Assembly: GCA_019359435.1 (NCBI GenBank)
Contig: JAHHHI010000089.1
Coordinates: 1 to 64,000, forward strand
Direction: 5' to 3'
Length of the DNA: 64,000 nucleotides
DNA from: Kaiparowitsia implicata GSE-PSE-MK54-09C
GTDB taxonomy: Bacteria; Cyanobacteriota; Cyanobacteriia; Elainellales; Elainellaceae
The notes beneath the pieces were generated by a model that searched no databases, was not told the DNA's origin, and saw only the letters and a program-made list of their open reading frames with translations. This document shows positions 53,248 through 62,097 of the stretch, piece after piece (positions within the stretch are counted from its first letter, which is position 1; each line of letters starts with the position of its first letter). Made by a program: the position numbers and the translations under genes.

Positions 53248-53301
53248 ATCGAAGTACCTGCGCTGAGAGAGAAAAACGACCTTGTCGAACTCTACTACTA
53301 T

Positions 53302-53317
53302 CGGTAACATGTCACCG
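53302..53317. promoter_or_regulatory. Candidate GntR operator in the divergent aldolase/TRAP promoter
   Basis: CGGTAACATGTCACCG is a palindrome with one mismatched pair position on each side (14 of 16 bases symmetric). It lies 55 bases upstream of the aldolase start and 107 bases upstream of the TRAP binding-protein start. GntR/FCD regulators bind GGT...ACC-type palindromes in such positions. Confidence 0.5.
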
Positions 53318-53423
53318 TGTACTCACACAAGCCATCGAAGGCGTCTTCGTACACTGCGGGCCGAAAATGGCGGTCCCGCGCAAGTTTTGGTCGGCGTGTC
53401 GTCGACATCATGGGAGGAACCAA

Positions 53424-54422
53424 ATGCAACGCTTCACACGCCGTACCCTTGTGGCGCTCGCCGCCGTCTTGGGGCTAGCGACCATCATGCCGACATTCGC
53501 AGCCGATCCGGTCAAGATCAGGATCTCCACTCCTGCCGTCGAATCCGACTGGCACGCCCAGATGCTGACTGTCTTCAAGGACGCGCTCGAAGCGAGTGCC
53601 CCTGGCGAGTTCGACGTCGAGATTCATCTCAATGGCACGCTGTTCAAGCAGGGCACCGAGCCAGTGGCGATGCAGCGCGGCAATCTCGAAATGGCAATGA
53701 TCTCCGCCCAGGATATTGCCAACCAAATTCCGGCCTGGTCAGTTTTCACCGCCGGTTACCTAATCCGCGATCCCGCCCACCAGATCGCTGTGTTTGACGG
53801 CGAGATCGGGCAGGAATTCTTCGGCATGGTCGAACAGGACATGGGCATCAAGATCCTGACCGCCGCGTATCTCGGCACACGCCAGCTCAACCTGCGCATC
53901 GAGAAGGACATCCAGACTCCGGCAGACCTCGCTGGCGTCAAGCTGCGCATGCCGGGTTCGGACACCTGGCTGTTCCTGGGTGAAGCGCTGGGCGCCAATC
54001 CTCTCCCCGTCGCGTTCGGCGAAATCTATACCGCGCTCCAGACCGGGGCCATTGACGGCCAGGACAACCCGCTGCCGACCGTGCGGGCTGCCAAGTTCTA
54101 CGAAGTGACCAAGCAGATCGTCTTGACCAGCCACCTGGTCGACGGAATATTCCTGGCCATGGCAAACAGCACCTGGGCCGAGCTCTCAGATGAGCAGAAG
54201 GAAAAGGTCCTCGCGGCAGCTGCGGAAGCCCGTGACTTTAACAACGAGAACCGCATTGCCGATGAGGCCGCATTGGTCGGGTTCCTCGAAGAGCAGGGTC
54301 TCACCGTCTCGACTCCCGACGTCGAAGCGTTCCGCAGCACCGTGCAGAAGGCCTACCTCGAGTCAGAGTGGTCAGCATCCTGGCCGGCGGGTATTGTCGA
54401 CCGCATCAACGCAGTCGAGTAG
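53424..54422 (+). CDS. TRAP transporter substrate-binding protein (DctP family)
   Basis: 332 residues with signal peptide MQRFTRRTLVALAAVLGLATIMPTFAADP (twin Arg-Arg but Sec-like; cut after TFA). DctP features: KIRISTPAVESDWHAQMLTVFKDALE, then LEMAMISAQDIANQIPAWSVFTAGYLI, QTPADLAGVKLRMPGSDTWLFLGEALGANPLPVAFGEIYTALQTGAIDGQDNP, the strong family signature with the ligand Arg in KLRMPG. GGGAGGAA precedes ATG 53424. It supplies solute to the DctQM pair encoded just downstream. Confidence 0.92.
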   Translation: MQRFTRRTLVALAAVLGLATIMPTFAADPVKIRISTPAVESDWHAQMLTVFKDALEASAPGEFDVEIHLNGTLFKQGTEPVAMQRGNLEMAMISAQDIANQIPAWSVFTAGYLIRDPAHQIAVFDGEIGQEFFGMVEQDMGIKILTAAYLGTRQLNLRIEKDIQTPADLAGVKLRMPGSDTWLFLGEALGANPLPVAFGEIYTALQTGAIDGQDNPLPTVRAAKFYEVTKQIVLTSHLVDGIFLAMANSTWAELSDEQKEKVLAAAAEARDFNNENRIADEAALVGFLEEQGLTVSTPDVEAFRSTVQKAYLESEWSASWPAGIVDRINAVE

Positions 54423-54427
54423 CCGAT

Positions 54428-54946
54428 ATGCTAAGGCACCTCGCGGCGCATATGCGGCGAGGTGCCGAACTGGTGGCGGCAGTGATGTTTGCCGCGCTGT
54501 TCGGCACCTTCCTGATCCAGATATTCACCCGTTACGTGCTCAACAATCCCACGGCATGGACGCAGGAACTCACCTTAGTCCTCTATATCTGGGTGGTGTT
54601 CTGGACGTGCTCGTTCATTCTGCACGAGCGCGATCACATCGCTTTTGACCTGATTTCGGGGAGCCTGCCGCTACGCGGTCGCCGAGTTCTCGCCCTGGCT
54701 TCCACTGCTTTGACCATTGTCGCCTTTGCCATAGCGCTCAGCCCGTCCTTCGATTTCATCAGCTTCATGAGGATAGTTCGCACCCCGGTGCTGCGCCTGC
54801 CGTTCGACATTGTTTATGCCATCTTTCTCATCTTTCTCGTCTCAGCCATTGCCGCCGGCATCTGGCGGATTGCCAGGCTCTGCAGCGCCCATTGGCGCGA
54901 TGAGGTGAATCCGCCCTCGCCTGGTGAATCGGAGAGCATTCTGTGA
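54428..54946 (+). CDS. TRAP transporter small permease (DctQ family)
   Basis: 172 residues with four helices. Family marks: FLIQIFTRYVLNNPTAWTQELTLVLYIWVVFWTCSFILHERDHIAFDLI, where R-Y-x(6)-W-x-E-E/L is the DctQ signature. It starts 5 bases after the dctP stop at ATG 54428 and its stop overlaps the dctM GTG start (GTGA). Confidence 0.9.
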   Translation: MLRHLAAHMRRGAELVAAVMFAALFGTFLIQIFTRYVLNNPTAWTQELTLVLYIWVVFWTCSFILHERDHIAFDLISGSLPLRGRRVLALASTALTIVAFAIALSPSFDFISFMRIVRTPVLRLPFDIVYAIFLIFLVSAIAAGIWRIARLCSAHWRDEVNPPSPGESESIL

Positions 54947-56238
54947 GCCTCCCGTTTGTCCTCCTGCTGGCCGGCTTTTTCGGGCTGGCCGCATTCGGCG
55001 TGCCTGTGGCCTATGCCATGTTCATCGCCTCGATCGGGTACCTGCTGTTTACCGGTGCCGATATCGGGCTGCTCGCCGAACAAATGCTTAACGGCATGTT
55101 CGATAGCTTCGTGCTGCTGGCGGTCCCGCTGTTCATCCTTGCCGCCAATCTGATGAATGCCGGTGGGGTAACCGACCGGCTGCTGGCCTTCTGCCAAGCC
55201 CTAGTTGGCCGGCTTAAGGGCGGCCTCGCACAGGTGGACATTCTCGTCAGCATCGTCTTTGCCGGGATGAGCGGCTCTGCGGTGGCAGACGCCGCGGGGC
55301 CGGGCAAACTCGTCACCATGATGATGGTGAAGACCGGCCGCTATCCACCCGGCTTTGCCGCGGCAGTGGCCAGTGCCTCGGCCGTTATCGGCCCGATCAT
55401 CCCGCCTTCGATTCCATTGGTGATCTATGCGCTGATCTCCGACACTTCGGTGGGTTATCTCTTTCTCGGCGGGGTGGCGCCCGGGCTGATGCTGGGCGTC
55501 GCTCTGATGGTGCTCGTTGCCTTCGTCAGCGAGAAACGTGATTTTCCGCGGGGCGAGATCGTCCCGTTGCGCCAGTTCCCGCGCGTGACCCTGCAGGCTC
55601 TACCAGCCCTGATGCTGCCGGTCATTCTGCTTTGGGGAATCTATGGCGGGGCCACGACTCCCACCGAAGCGGCCGCCCTGGCCGCGGTCTATGCGCTGGC
55701 GCTGGCCAGCTTTTACTATCGAACGGTGGGTTTCCGCGACCTTGTCGAGACGCTCATCGCCTCCTCGCGTTCCACGGCCGTGGTCGCGGTGTTGATCGCC
55801 GGCGCCTTCATCTTCAACTATATCATCGCCACTGAGGGCGTCCCGGCAGCCGTCGCCAGCCTGCTGGACGGCACACAGCTTTCGCCCGTCGTCTTCCTCC
55901 TGATCGTCAACTTGATCTTTCTTGTTCTTGGCTGTTTCTTTGATGCCACGACGCTGCTGCTCGTCGTCGTACCCCTATTCATTCCTGCCTGCCGGGCGCT
56001 GGAGATCGATCTGGTGCATTTCGGCATTGTGGTCACCGTCAACATCATGATCGGTCTTGTCACTCCACCTTATGGCGTGCTGCTTTTCGTTATGAATGCG
56101 GTAACGGGCATTCCGGTGAAGGATATCATCCGTGAAATCTGGCCTTTCGTGGCCGTGCTGCTGTTCGCCCTGCTCATCCTGATCCTAGTGCCCGAGACCG
56201 TACTTTGGATGCCTCGGCAATTCGGATATGTAGGGTAA
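54943..56238 (+). CDS. TRAP transporter large permease (DctM family)
   Basis: 431 residues, about 12 helices. Signatures: FAGMSGSAVADAAGPGKLVTMMMVKTGRYPPGFAAAVASASAVIGPIIPPSIPLVIYALIS and the second repeat VNLIFLVLGCFFDATTLLLVVVPLFIPACRALEIDLVHFGIVVTVNIMIGLVTPPYG. It begins at GTG 54943, overlapping dctQ. It completes the second TRAP system of the window. Confidence 0.92.
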   Translation: MSLPFVLLLAGFFGLAAFGVPVAYAMFIASIGYLLFTGADIGLLAEQMLNGMFDSFVLLAVPLFILAANLMNAGGVTDRLLAFCQALVGRLKGGLAQVDILVSIVFAGMSGSAVADAAGPGKLVTMMMVKTGRYPPGFAAAVASASAVIGPIIPPSIPLVIYALISDTSVGYLFLGGVAPGLMLGVALMVLVAFVSEKRDFPRGEIVPLRQFPRVTLQALPALMLPVILLWGIYGGATTPTEAAALAAVYALALASFYYRTVGFRDLVETLIASSRSTAVVAVLIAGAFIFNYIIATEGVPAAVASLLDGTQLSPVVFLLIVNLIFLVLGCFFDATTLLLVVVPLFIPACRALEIDLVHFGIVVTVNIMIGLVTPPYGVLLFVMNAVTGIPVKDIIREIWPFVAVLLFALLILILVPETVLWMPRQFGYVG

Positions 56239-56680
56239 TCAGCGCGGGTCGCGGGCAATCAAGATATCCAAGTCGTAGGGCTAACAGCGCCCGGACGGGC
56301 AACTGTCATCTCACCCATGCTCGGCGACCATCTCGGCACGGATAATCTTAAGACACGCTCAACCTGTCGCCTTCGACGCCGTTCGGCCCTCGGTTCCCTT
56401 TAGAGGCTTCTCGTTTTGTGGCCGGACGCCGACCCTAGTCGTCAACGCCGTGCCGCTCTCGAACGCGTTGCCACGCTCAATCCTGACGGTTCTGGCGGCA
56501 CGCGATGGCGGACAGCGGCAACTTTCGGGACATTTATGGCGGCCCAATGGCCGAACTGGCGCGCATTGCCGATCGGCGGCTGTCGCCGAGACTTCCGCTA
56601 CGCGGGTTGTCCGGCGCCTCGGAGGAACGGACTGGTACCCCAGGACATTGAAGGAACGTCCCCTTGCCCTGGAGGAAAAG
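56239..56680. other. Gap after the second TRAP operon
   Basis: About 440 bases with no supportable gene and no strong terminator. It probably holds the promoter of the following secreted-protein gene. Confidence 0.4.
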
Positions 56681-57181
56681 ATGTTCCGATTGGCTGCGTT
56701 GGTCTTTTTGGCTTCCTCGATGAGCGTAACGCCGGCCGCGTTGGCGCAGACCAGCGGCGGATGGCAGCCCTACCTGGACCGCGCCTATGGTTTCTCTGCA
56801 GCACTACCACTGGGTGCGTTCGAGATCGTCGATGCGGAAGAGACACCGGGAATCGCTCTTAGCGAGATCGGCGGAGAGGCCACCATCAACCTCTACGGTG
56901 GCCCCGCGCAAGGAATGACCCGCGAGGCCCTCGAAGAACGGCTAGAAACCGGTGCGCAACTCAGCACCACTACCTATAGAGCAGGGGGTGATTCCTGGTT
57001 TGTCCTTTCGGGTTTCTATGGCGGGGAGAGGAAGGACACCATCTTTTATACGAAGGTTTTGTTCTCGCCCGATCACCAGACCTTCTCGGCCTTCGAGATC
57101 ACGTTTCCTGCAAGGGACAAACCACGTTTCGAAGCGATGGTGGAGCATTTCGAGGACAATTTTACCCGTCCCAGGCCTTAG
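56681..57181 (+). CDS. Secreted/periplasmic hypothetical protein
   Basis: 166 residues with a signal peptide (MFRLAALVFLASSMSVTPAALAQ, cut near residue 22-23). The mature part (GGWQPYLDRAYGFSAALPLGAFEI, GGEATINLYGG, GGDSWFVLSGFYGGERKDTIFYTKVLF, ITFPARDKPRFEAMVEHFEDNF) has the beta-rich pattern of small envelope proteins that begin with an FS..LP strand. I do not recognise a named family. GGAGGAAAAG precedes ATG 56681, so the start is firm and the longer frame to 56450 is rejected. Confidence 0.75.
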   Translation: MFRLAALVFLASSMSVTPAALAQTSGGWQPYLDRAYGFSAALPLGAFEIVDAEETPGIALSEIGGEATINLYGGPAQGMTREALEERLETGAQLSTTTYRAGGDSWFVLSGFYGGERKDTIFYTKVLFSPDHQTFSAFEITFPARDKPRFEAMVEHFEDNFTRPRP

Positions 57182-57249
57182 CCAGCCCGGCGCGACCAAC
57201 AGATCAGTATCGCGATAAGCGCTCTTAATACTGCGCCTTGACCCCCCAT

Positions 57250-57272
57250 AAGGCTGCCGCGATGGCAGCCTT
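57250..57272 (+). terminator. Hairpin after the secreted-protein gene
   Basis: AAGGCTGCC-GCGAT-GGCAGCCTT, a perfect 9-base stem 68 bases past the stop, without a long T-run. Weak candidate terminator. The rest of 57182-57503 shows no gene. Confidence 0.4.
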
Positions 57273-57503
57273 GGCCCATCGTTGCCAAAGGCCGCCTGTC
57301 TGTTTTCACCCTATCAAAGCCTCTGCCACCATAACGCGATGCCGACAGTGACCTAAACCAGAAGGGGCCGCTCAGCTTGCGGTTCGTAAAGGTTTTGGCA
57401 TAGTTGAGTCGTTGCGTAACTGGCGAACGAGATGGGCAACCATCGGGAAGCGCAACCTTGTGGTGCCGCTCGCCTGGGCAACTCCATCAATTGGATGATG
57501 CCC

Positions 57504-58184
57504 ATGCACGTGACCATGCTCCTCTATCCACGCCTAACGCAGCTTGACCTTACCGGCCCGTTTGAGGTCTTCGCTCACGTTCCCGGCGTGACGATCGATT
57601 TGGTCTGGAAGGAACGCGGGGGGCTTGTAGACGCTTCAGGCCTGCACCTGTTTGCCACTCATGCTTTTCACGATGCGCCGCCGACTGACGTACTTTTTGT
57701 GCCCGGCGGGCCGGGGCAACTGGCATTGATGGACGACGCAGAAACGCTCACCTTCCTCCGCAAAAGGGCAGAGCAGGCCAAATTCGTTACATCCGTCTGC
57801 ACGGGATCCCTCGTTCTGGCGGCCGCTGGATTGTTGCAGGGCTATCGGGCGACCTGCCACTGGATGTCACTGTCTCAGCTTGAAGTGCTGGGATCAGTAC
57901 CGGTTCAGGAACGTGTAGTCGTGGATCGCAATCGCGTAACGGGGGCGGGGGTGACGTCGGGGATCGATTTTGCCCTTGCATTGGTGGCTACAATTTTCGG
58001 CGAAGAACGTGCACGGCTCATCCAGTTGTCTATGGAATACGATCCCCAGCCGCCGTTCCTGGGTGGTTCTGTTTCCAAGGCCGACCCGACGCATGTCGAG
58101 CAATTGCAAACGATGGCCGCGGGCTTTCAGAAAAAGCGTGAGTTCGCGGCGAGGATGGCGAGCAAGGCCCTCAGATTAGTCTAA
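57504..58184 (+). CDS. DJ-1/PfpI family protein, isonitrile hydratase-like
   Basis: 226 residues. LLYPRLTQLDLTGPFEVFAHVPGV is the start of the isonitrile hydratase/GATase-1 like group, with the conserved Glu in GPFEVF. FVPGGPGQLALMDD and the nucleophile elbow TSVCTGSLVLAAAGLL (Cys99) follow, then RATCHWMS and the RVTGAGVTSGIDFALALVATIFGEERARLIQLSMEYDPQPPF ending typical of the family. It could hydrate isonitriles to N-formamides or act otherwise on small molecules. The start is uncertain: ATGs at 57432, 57495, 57498 and 57504 are in frame; I took the one matching family length. Confidence 0.82.
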   Translation: MHVTMLLYPRLTQLDLTGPFEVFAHVPGVTIDLVWKERGGLVDASGLHLFATHAFHDAPPTDVLFVPGGPGQLALMDDAETLTFLRKRAEQAKFVTSVCTGSLVLAAAGLLQGYRATCHWMSLSQLEVLGSVPVQERVVVDRNRVTGAGVTSGIDFALALVATIFGEERARLIQLSMEYDPQPPFLGGSVSKADPTHVEQLQTMAAGFQKKREFAARMASKALRLV

Positions 58185-58544
58185 TACGAGAAGGGGATTG
58201 CCGATCTCACCGCACTTACGGCCTAGCAACAGGCGAGCCCATGGCGGCCTGTAAGGACAGGCGCAGGAATACTCCGACAGCAACAATCTGACCCAGCGAC
58301 ATTGGCTCTGTGCGTCGTCAAACGTGGCACCGCACCGGACCCGGACAGGCCATCAATCTCTCGTCAATGTCCAGCATGCCTCTCGCTTGGACACAGCCCG
58401 ACGCCCCGACGTCTATCGCGACACTTGAGCATGGTCTGAAATCCGCTATCTTGCCGCTCTGTTGCTTGTGCAAGGTCGGTGAACATCAGAAGGAGTTCAC
58501 ACTGCGATCTCGCTACGCTGTAATGCAAATGTCAGGGATAACTC
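58185..58544. other. Upstream region of the cold-shock gene
   Basis: About 360 bases without a gene. It includes a small GCCTGT-AAGG-ACAGGC hairpin (58247-58262) shortly after the preceding gene. A long untranslated leader for the cold-shock mRNA is likely here but no specific thermosensor structure could be defined by eye. Confidence 0.35.
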
Positions 58545-58757
58545 ATGGCCATCAAGGGCATCGTCAAGTTTTTCAACACCACTAAGGGCTTCGGCTTCAT
58601 CTCACCAGAAGGGGGCGGCAAGGACGCGTTTGTCCATATTTCGGCGGTGCAGCGCTCTGGCCTGGAAGGCCTATATGAAAACGATAAGGTCGAGTACGAA
58701 CTCGAAACCGGCCGCGATGGCAAGGAATCTGCGACTAACCTGAAACTTCTGGACTAA
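58545..58757 (+). CDS. Cold-shock domain protein (CspA family)
   Basis: 70 residues, the size of CspA. RNA-binding motifs KGFGFI (RNP1) and DAFVHIS (RNP2) are both present: GIVKFFNTTKGFGFISPEGGGKDAFVHISAVQRSGL. It binds single-stranded RNA and DNA as an RNA chaperone. The gene has no neighbour in operon range; a strong terminator lies about 190 bases downstream. Confidence 0.95.
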   Translation: MAIKGIVKFFNTTKGFGFISPEGGGKDAFVHISAVQRSGLEGLYENDKVEYELETGRDGKESATNLKLLD

Positions 58758-58949
58758 AAAACCGGTGCGCTGCGGACAAGCCGCTGCGCCCATTTCCCTC
58801 CGCTTTGCTGCCCGAACACCTACTCCAGCAAGGCCCTCTCCAACCATGCCTAGCGGCAGCAACAGGCGCAACGGCTAAGCTCACGAACCGCGGACACGAC
58901 CCTTGAGGTTGGCAGGTTTTCGGCGCAAACTGCCCAAGTTGACTCAACT

Positions 58950-58978
58950 GGCCCAGGGCTACCCCTGGGCCTATTTTT
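58950..58978 (+). terminator. Strong rho-independent terminator downstream of the cold-shock gene
   Basis: GGCCCAGGG-CTAC-CCCTGGGCC, a perfect 9-base stem followed by TATTTTT. It faces plus-strand transcription. The nearest plus-strand gene is the cold-shock gene, whose stop is 193 bases upstream. The region 58979-59278 beyond it holds no gene I can support. Confidence 0.85.
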
Positions 58979-59278
58979 CTGGGGCTTTCGGGGCCACACG
59001 GATTACCCGGTGGTCTTCGGGGGCTTTGTCCGGCTTTCTGATACTACCAGTTCCCCCGCACACTTTCGCCACGCCGTTTAGTTTGCCAGAGCTGATGGTC
59101 GCAGCGTAATTGGAGCCACTGTCCTGATTCAAGGCTAGGCCTGCCCCTGCTCGATACTCAGGTGCATCAATGCCGAGACCGTTGAAATTTGCTCCTTCGA
59201 TTTGAACTTCTTCCTGCCGTTCGAGCAGATCCATGCCAGATGCGTGTTGGTTGGGCCGCTCGCGCTGTCGCCATGGAC

Positions 59279-60085
59279 TTATGATATCTCATAGGTCGTG
59301 ACGGAAAAGCTCGCCAGCGCAGCCGGACCAAACTGGGTAGAAATGGCCACGTCGGTTGCATCGCGACCTATACCCATCAGGATCCTGCCAATGCGGGGCT
59401 CGTTGTGCCGAGCGTCTGCAGTATACCAGTGCCCCCCCAAATACACCTCAAACCATCCCGAGAAGTCCATTGGATCCGGATTGGCCGGCACTCCAATGTC
59501 TCCTAAGTATCCGGTGCAATACCTGGCCGGGATGTTCATGCACCGACAGAACGTTAGGGCCAAATGCGCGAAGTCTCGGCAAACGCCGGTCCTTTCGATA
59601 TAGCTCCCAAATGCGGTTCGGGTTGCATCCGCCTTCTGATAATCAAAGACGATATGCTGATGCACGAAGTCCAGAATGGCTTGAACGCGGGGCCATCCAG
59701 GCGGTGTGCTCCCGAAGAGCTCCCATGCGACGTTGGTCAACCGGTCTGTCTCGCAGTACCGGGAGCCCAAGAGGAAGATAAGTGTATCGTCGGGAAGGTC
59801 ACGGACGCCATGCTGCCAGGCATCTATCGGGATCAGGTCTGGAAGGCCCGCATCATAGATCTCAAACATGGTAGATACCGTCAGCGAGCCTGTCGGTGCG
59901 GTAATCCTGGTACAAACGTTGCCATAGACATCCAGGTATTCCCACGGATCCACCACCGGTGAGAAGCTAACGACCTGGGGAGTAAGAAGATCAGGTCGAC
60001 GTGTTGGGTGGATGTTCAAGGTCAGCAGCATGGGGGTCGGCTGAGGACAATCGTAGGTCAGCGAATATCCAGCCTTGATCTGCAT
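59279..60085 (-). CDS. Transglutaminase-like protein
   Basis: 268 residues. The core has the Cys of the transglutaminase fold in RTGVCRDFAHLALTFCR (C169), then MNIPARYCTGYL and MDFSGWFEVYLGGHWYTADARHN with the Asp of the triad. The usual HAW before the strand reads SGW here, so the normal His position is altered, as in some relatives. The N-terminal 140 residues are the beta-rich part of this bacterial family (YSLTYDCPQPTPMLLTLNIH). Probable cysteine peptidase or amidase acting on peptide bonds; substrate unknown. No strong ribosome site precedes ATG 60085. Confidence 0.85.
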   Translation of the reverse strand: MQIKAGYSLTYDCPQPTPMLLTLNIHPTRRPDLLTPQVVSFSPVVDPWEYLDVYGNVCTRITAPTGSLTVSTMFEIYDAGLPDLIPIDAWQHGVRDLPDDTLIFLLGSRYCETDRLTNVAWELFGSTPPGWPRVQAILDFVHQHIVFDYQKADATRTAFGSYIERTGVCRDFAHLALTFCRCMNIPARYCTGYLGDIGVPANPDPMDFSGWFEVYLGGHWYTADARHNEPRIGRILMGIGRDATDVAISTQFGPAALASFSVTTYEIS

Positions 60086-60370
60086 TGTGGGTCAACTCGC
60101 GATCTTGCTGCGCATTTAGGGAGGTCAACTCAGTTGGTATCCTGATAAAACTGGGGAAGGCCTAGGGCAGTTCCATAGCCGGGGCTGGCGCATCCGCTGG
60201 AAATAGCCGCATCGAGCGCCGGCTGGCAGATCCAGGGAAGCCGAGCGTCACCTAAACGGGATGTGGCACTTGAGTCCGGCGGCTAGCCACCCCACAACCG
60301 CAAAGGTTGATCACCGCTTGCCCGCAGCTCTGCCAAAGGCCTGGCCCCAGCTGACGGTCTGTTTTGCCGA

Positions 60371-60700
60371 TCACCCAGGGGGCAGGGTGGGTAGGCCTTC
60401 TCCCCGATCCTGACTGTCAGCAGGGCCGGCCTCCGCCGGATCGTGCGCTTCGTCCTGCACCGGTGCCGCTTTGGCCACTTCCCCCGACGTTCTCTCGAGC
60501 GCGCCCTTGACACTGCGTAGGATCTTGGCGGCCTTGGACAGCACCAGATCCTTCACCCTATCGGGGTGATCGCCTGGTTCCACTGATACCCGCAGCCGTA
60601 GGTCAATGCTGTGCTCGGCCGGCTGCCCGCCCACGACTTCCTTGAGATGCACGCGCAGGACAGCATCGACGCGGCCGCTGAGGCGCAGATGCGGAGTCAT
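60371..60700 (-). CDS. Possible hypothetical protein, 109 residues
   Basis: The first 70 residues (HLRLSGRVDAVLRVHLKEVV, DLRLRVSVEPGDHPDRVKDLVLSKAAKILRSV) have a believable alternation of charged and hydrophobic residues; the C-terminal 40 are acidic and Pro/Ala-rich. No ribosome site precedes ATG 60700 and no family is recognised. It may be real or chance. The flanks 60086-60370 and 60701-61082 show no other gene. Confidence 0.35.
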   Translation of the reverse strand: MTPHLRLSGRVDAVLRVHLKEVVGGQPAEHSIDLRLRVSVEPGDHPDRVKDLVLSKAAKILRSVKGALERTSGEVAKAAPVQDEAHDPAEAGPADSQDRGEGLPTLPPG

Positions 60701-61082
60701 GGAGATGATGGCGCAGGAAACGATGTCGATGGGAGGGCTCCGGGCGAATGGCTATCGGTATTCGGGATGAGATTTGATGCTGCCTGAGCGTTGGCGCTCT
60801 CGCGCGAAAGTAGTCGAAATTCCCCAAAATTGAAGTCTTGCCGCGCAAATGGGGCGGGCTTGTTCGCTTCCGGCGGTCCAGGCTCACAAGCTACCTGATC
60901 CAGTGCGCTAAGAGATTCAACTCACCAGTCACAGTTGGAGGTAGCCTTTCCAATAGCGTCAAGTCGCCCCGTTCGGGGGACTGAAGGCAAGCGTCAAATG
61001 GGCATCCCGTTCCGTGCCATCGCGTGCTGGAACGATGCTTGAATTAGTACGTTGCTGAACCAACAAAATGGAGGAAAGCGTC

Positions 61083-61340
61083 ATGGGTATCATCTGGACG
61101 ATTATCATCGGGTTCGTGGCCGGCATCATTGCCAAGTTCATTATGCCAGGCAGCAACGAGCCATCAGGCTTCATCATGACCACCATACTCGGCATAGTCG
61201 GGGCGTTCGTGGCTTCCTACCTGGGTCAAGCGCTCGGCTGGTACGCACCAGGAGAAGGCGCTGGCCTCATTGGCGCCGTGGTCGGCGCCATCATTGTCCT
61301 GTTCATCTGGGGCCTGATCGCCAGCCGCCGCCGCGCTTGA
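61083..61340 (+). CDS. GlsB/YeaQ/YmgE family membrane protein
   Basis: 85 residues with three hydrophobic segments: IIWTIIIGFVAGIIAKFIMPG, TTILGIVGAFVASYLGQALG and LIGAVVGAIIVLFIWGLI. The G..AG..A..+.PG and G..GA..G motifs are those of the YeaQ/YmgE (transglycosylase-associated) stress family in the inner membrane. ATG 61083 follows GGAGGAAAG. A YidB-like gene follows after 22 bases, likely in the same operon. Confidence 0.88.
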   Translation: MGIIWTIIIGFVAGIIAKFIMPGSNEPSGFIMTTILGIVGAFVASYLGQALGWYAPGEGAGLIGAVVGAIIVLFIWGLIASRRRA

Positions 61341-61362
61341 TCGGTCATAAGGAGACAACGAA

Positions 61363-61845
61363 ATGGCAAAAAGAATGCCCTCAATGGTGGCGCTGCTCGG
61401 CCTTTTGGCAGTCGCTGGCTACCAGAACCGCGAAAAGCTTGGCGGCCTGCTGGATGGCCTGGGCGGGCAATCGCGTGACCCGAATAATCCGGGCCAAACG
61501 TCCGGCGGGTTGGACAGCATTCTCAGCGGTCTTGGAGGGGCACTGGGCGGTGGCGCCGGCAGCGTTTTGAGTGGGGGCCTGGGAGACTTGGTCGATCGAT
61601 TCCGAGAGGCGGGTCGTGGCGACAAGGCCGACAGCTGGGTGAAGAACGGTGAAAATGCGCCACTTGCCCCCTCCGATCTCGAAGAGACCTTGGGCGAAGA
61701 AACGATCAGTGAACTTACGCAAAAGACCGGCCTCAGCCGAGCCGAGTTGCTCGAGCGCTTGTCGAAAACACTGCCTGAAGCGGTGGACAGCATGACGCCG
61801 GAAGCAAGGATACCAACGGAAGCGGAGGCAAGCCGCTTCGTCTAA
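61363..61845 (+). CDS. YidB-like (DUF937) family protein
   Basis: 160 residues. After a short N-terminal hydrophobic part (MVALLGLLAVAGYQN) comes a Gly-rich linker (GGLDSILSGLGGALGGGAG) and the DUF937/YidB core: LGDLVDRFREAGRGDKADSWVKNGENAPLAPSDLEETLGEETISELTQKTGLSRAELLERLSKTLPEAVDSMTPEARIP. Function is unknown in the family. AAGGAGA precedes ATG 61363. It is probably co-transcribed with the GlsB-like gene. Confidence 0.87.
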   Translation: MAKRMPSMVALLGLLAVAGYQNREKLGGLLDGLGGQSRDPNNPGQTSGGLDSILSGLGGALGGGAGSVLSGGLGDLVDRFREAGRGDKADSWVKNGENAPLAPSDLEETLGEETISELTQKTGLSRAELLERLSKTLPEAVDSMTPEARIPTEAEASRFV

Positions 61846-62097
61846 TGACAGGAGCGGTTTCACCCGCGAGACTGCCGGCGCTCTACCGAAAAGTAACCCC
61901 GGTCGGTTCGGCATCTGGCTAGGCGCTTTGCTCCGGGATTGTTCGCAAACCGGCGGGCAAGGGCTCGAAGCCGGCGCTATGCCTGCAAACATAGTTTCGA
62001 TCCCTTGTTCGTGCCCCAGGGCATTGCAAGACCAGTGCCTGCGATTGCCAGAAACGGGATTGCAACCAAATCCAGTAGCCCAGGCGAAGGTGTATCT
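61846..62097. other. Convergent gap, nothing recognised
   Basis: About 250 bases between the YidB-like and GST stops with no gene and no clear terminator. Confidence 0.35.

Noticed and set aside
58971-59234. Minus-strand frame of 87 codons next to the cold-shock terminator
   Set aside because: No ribosome site, runs into the terminator stem, and no family features.
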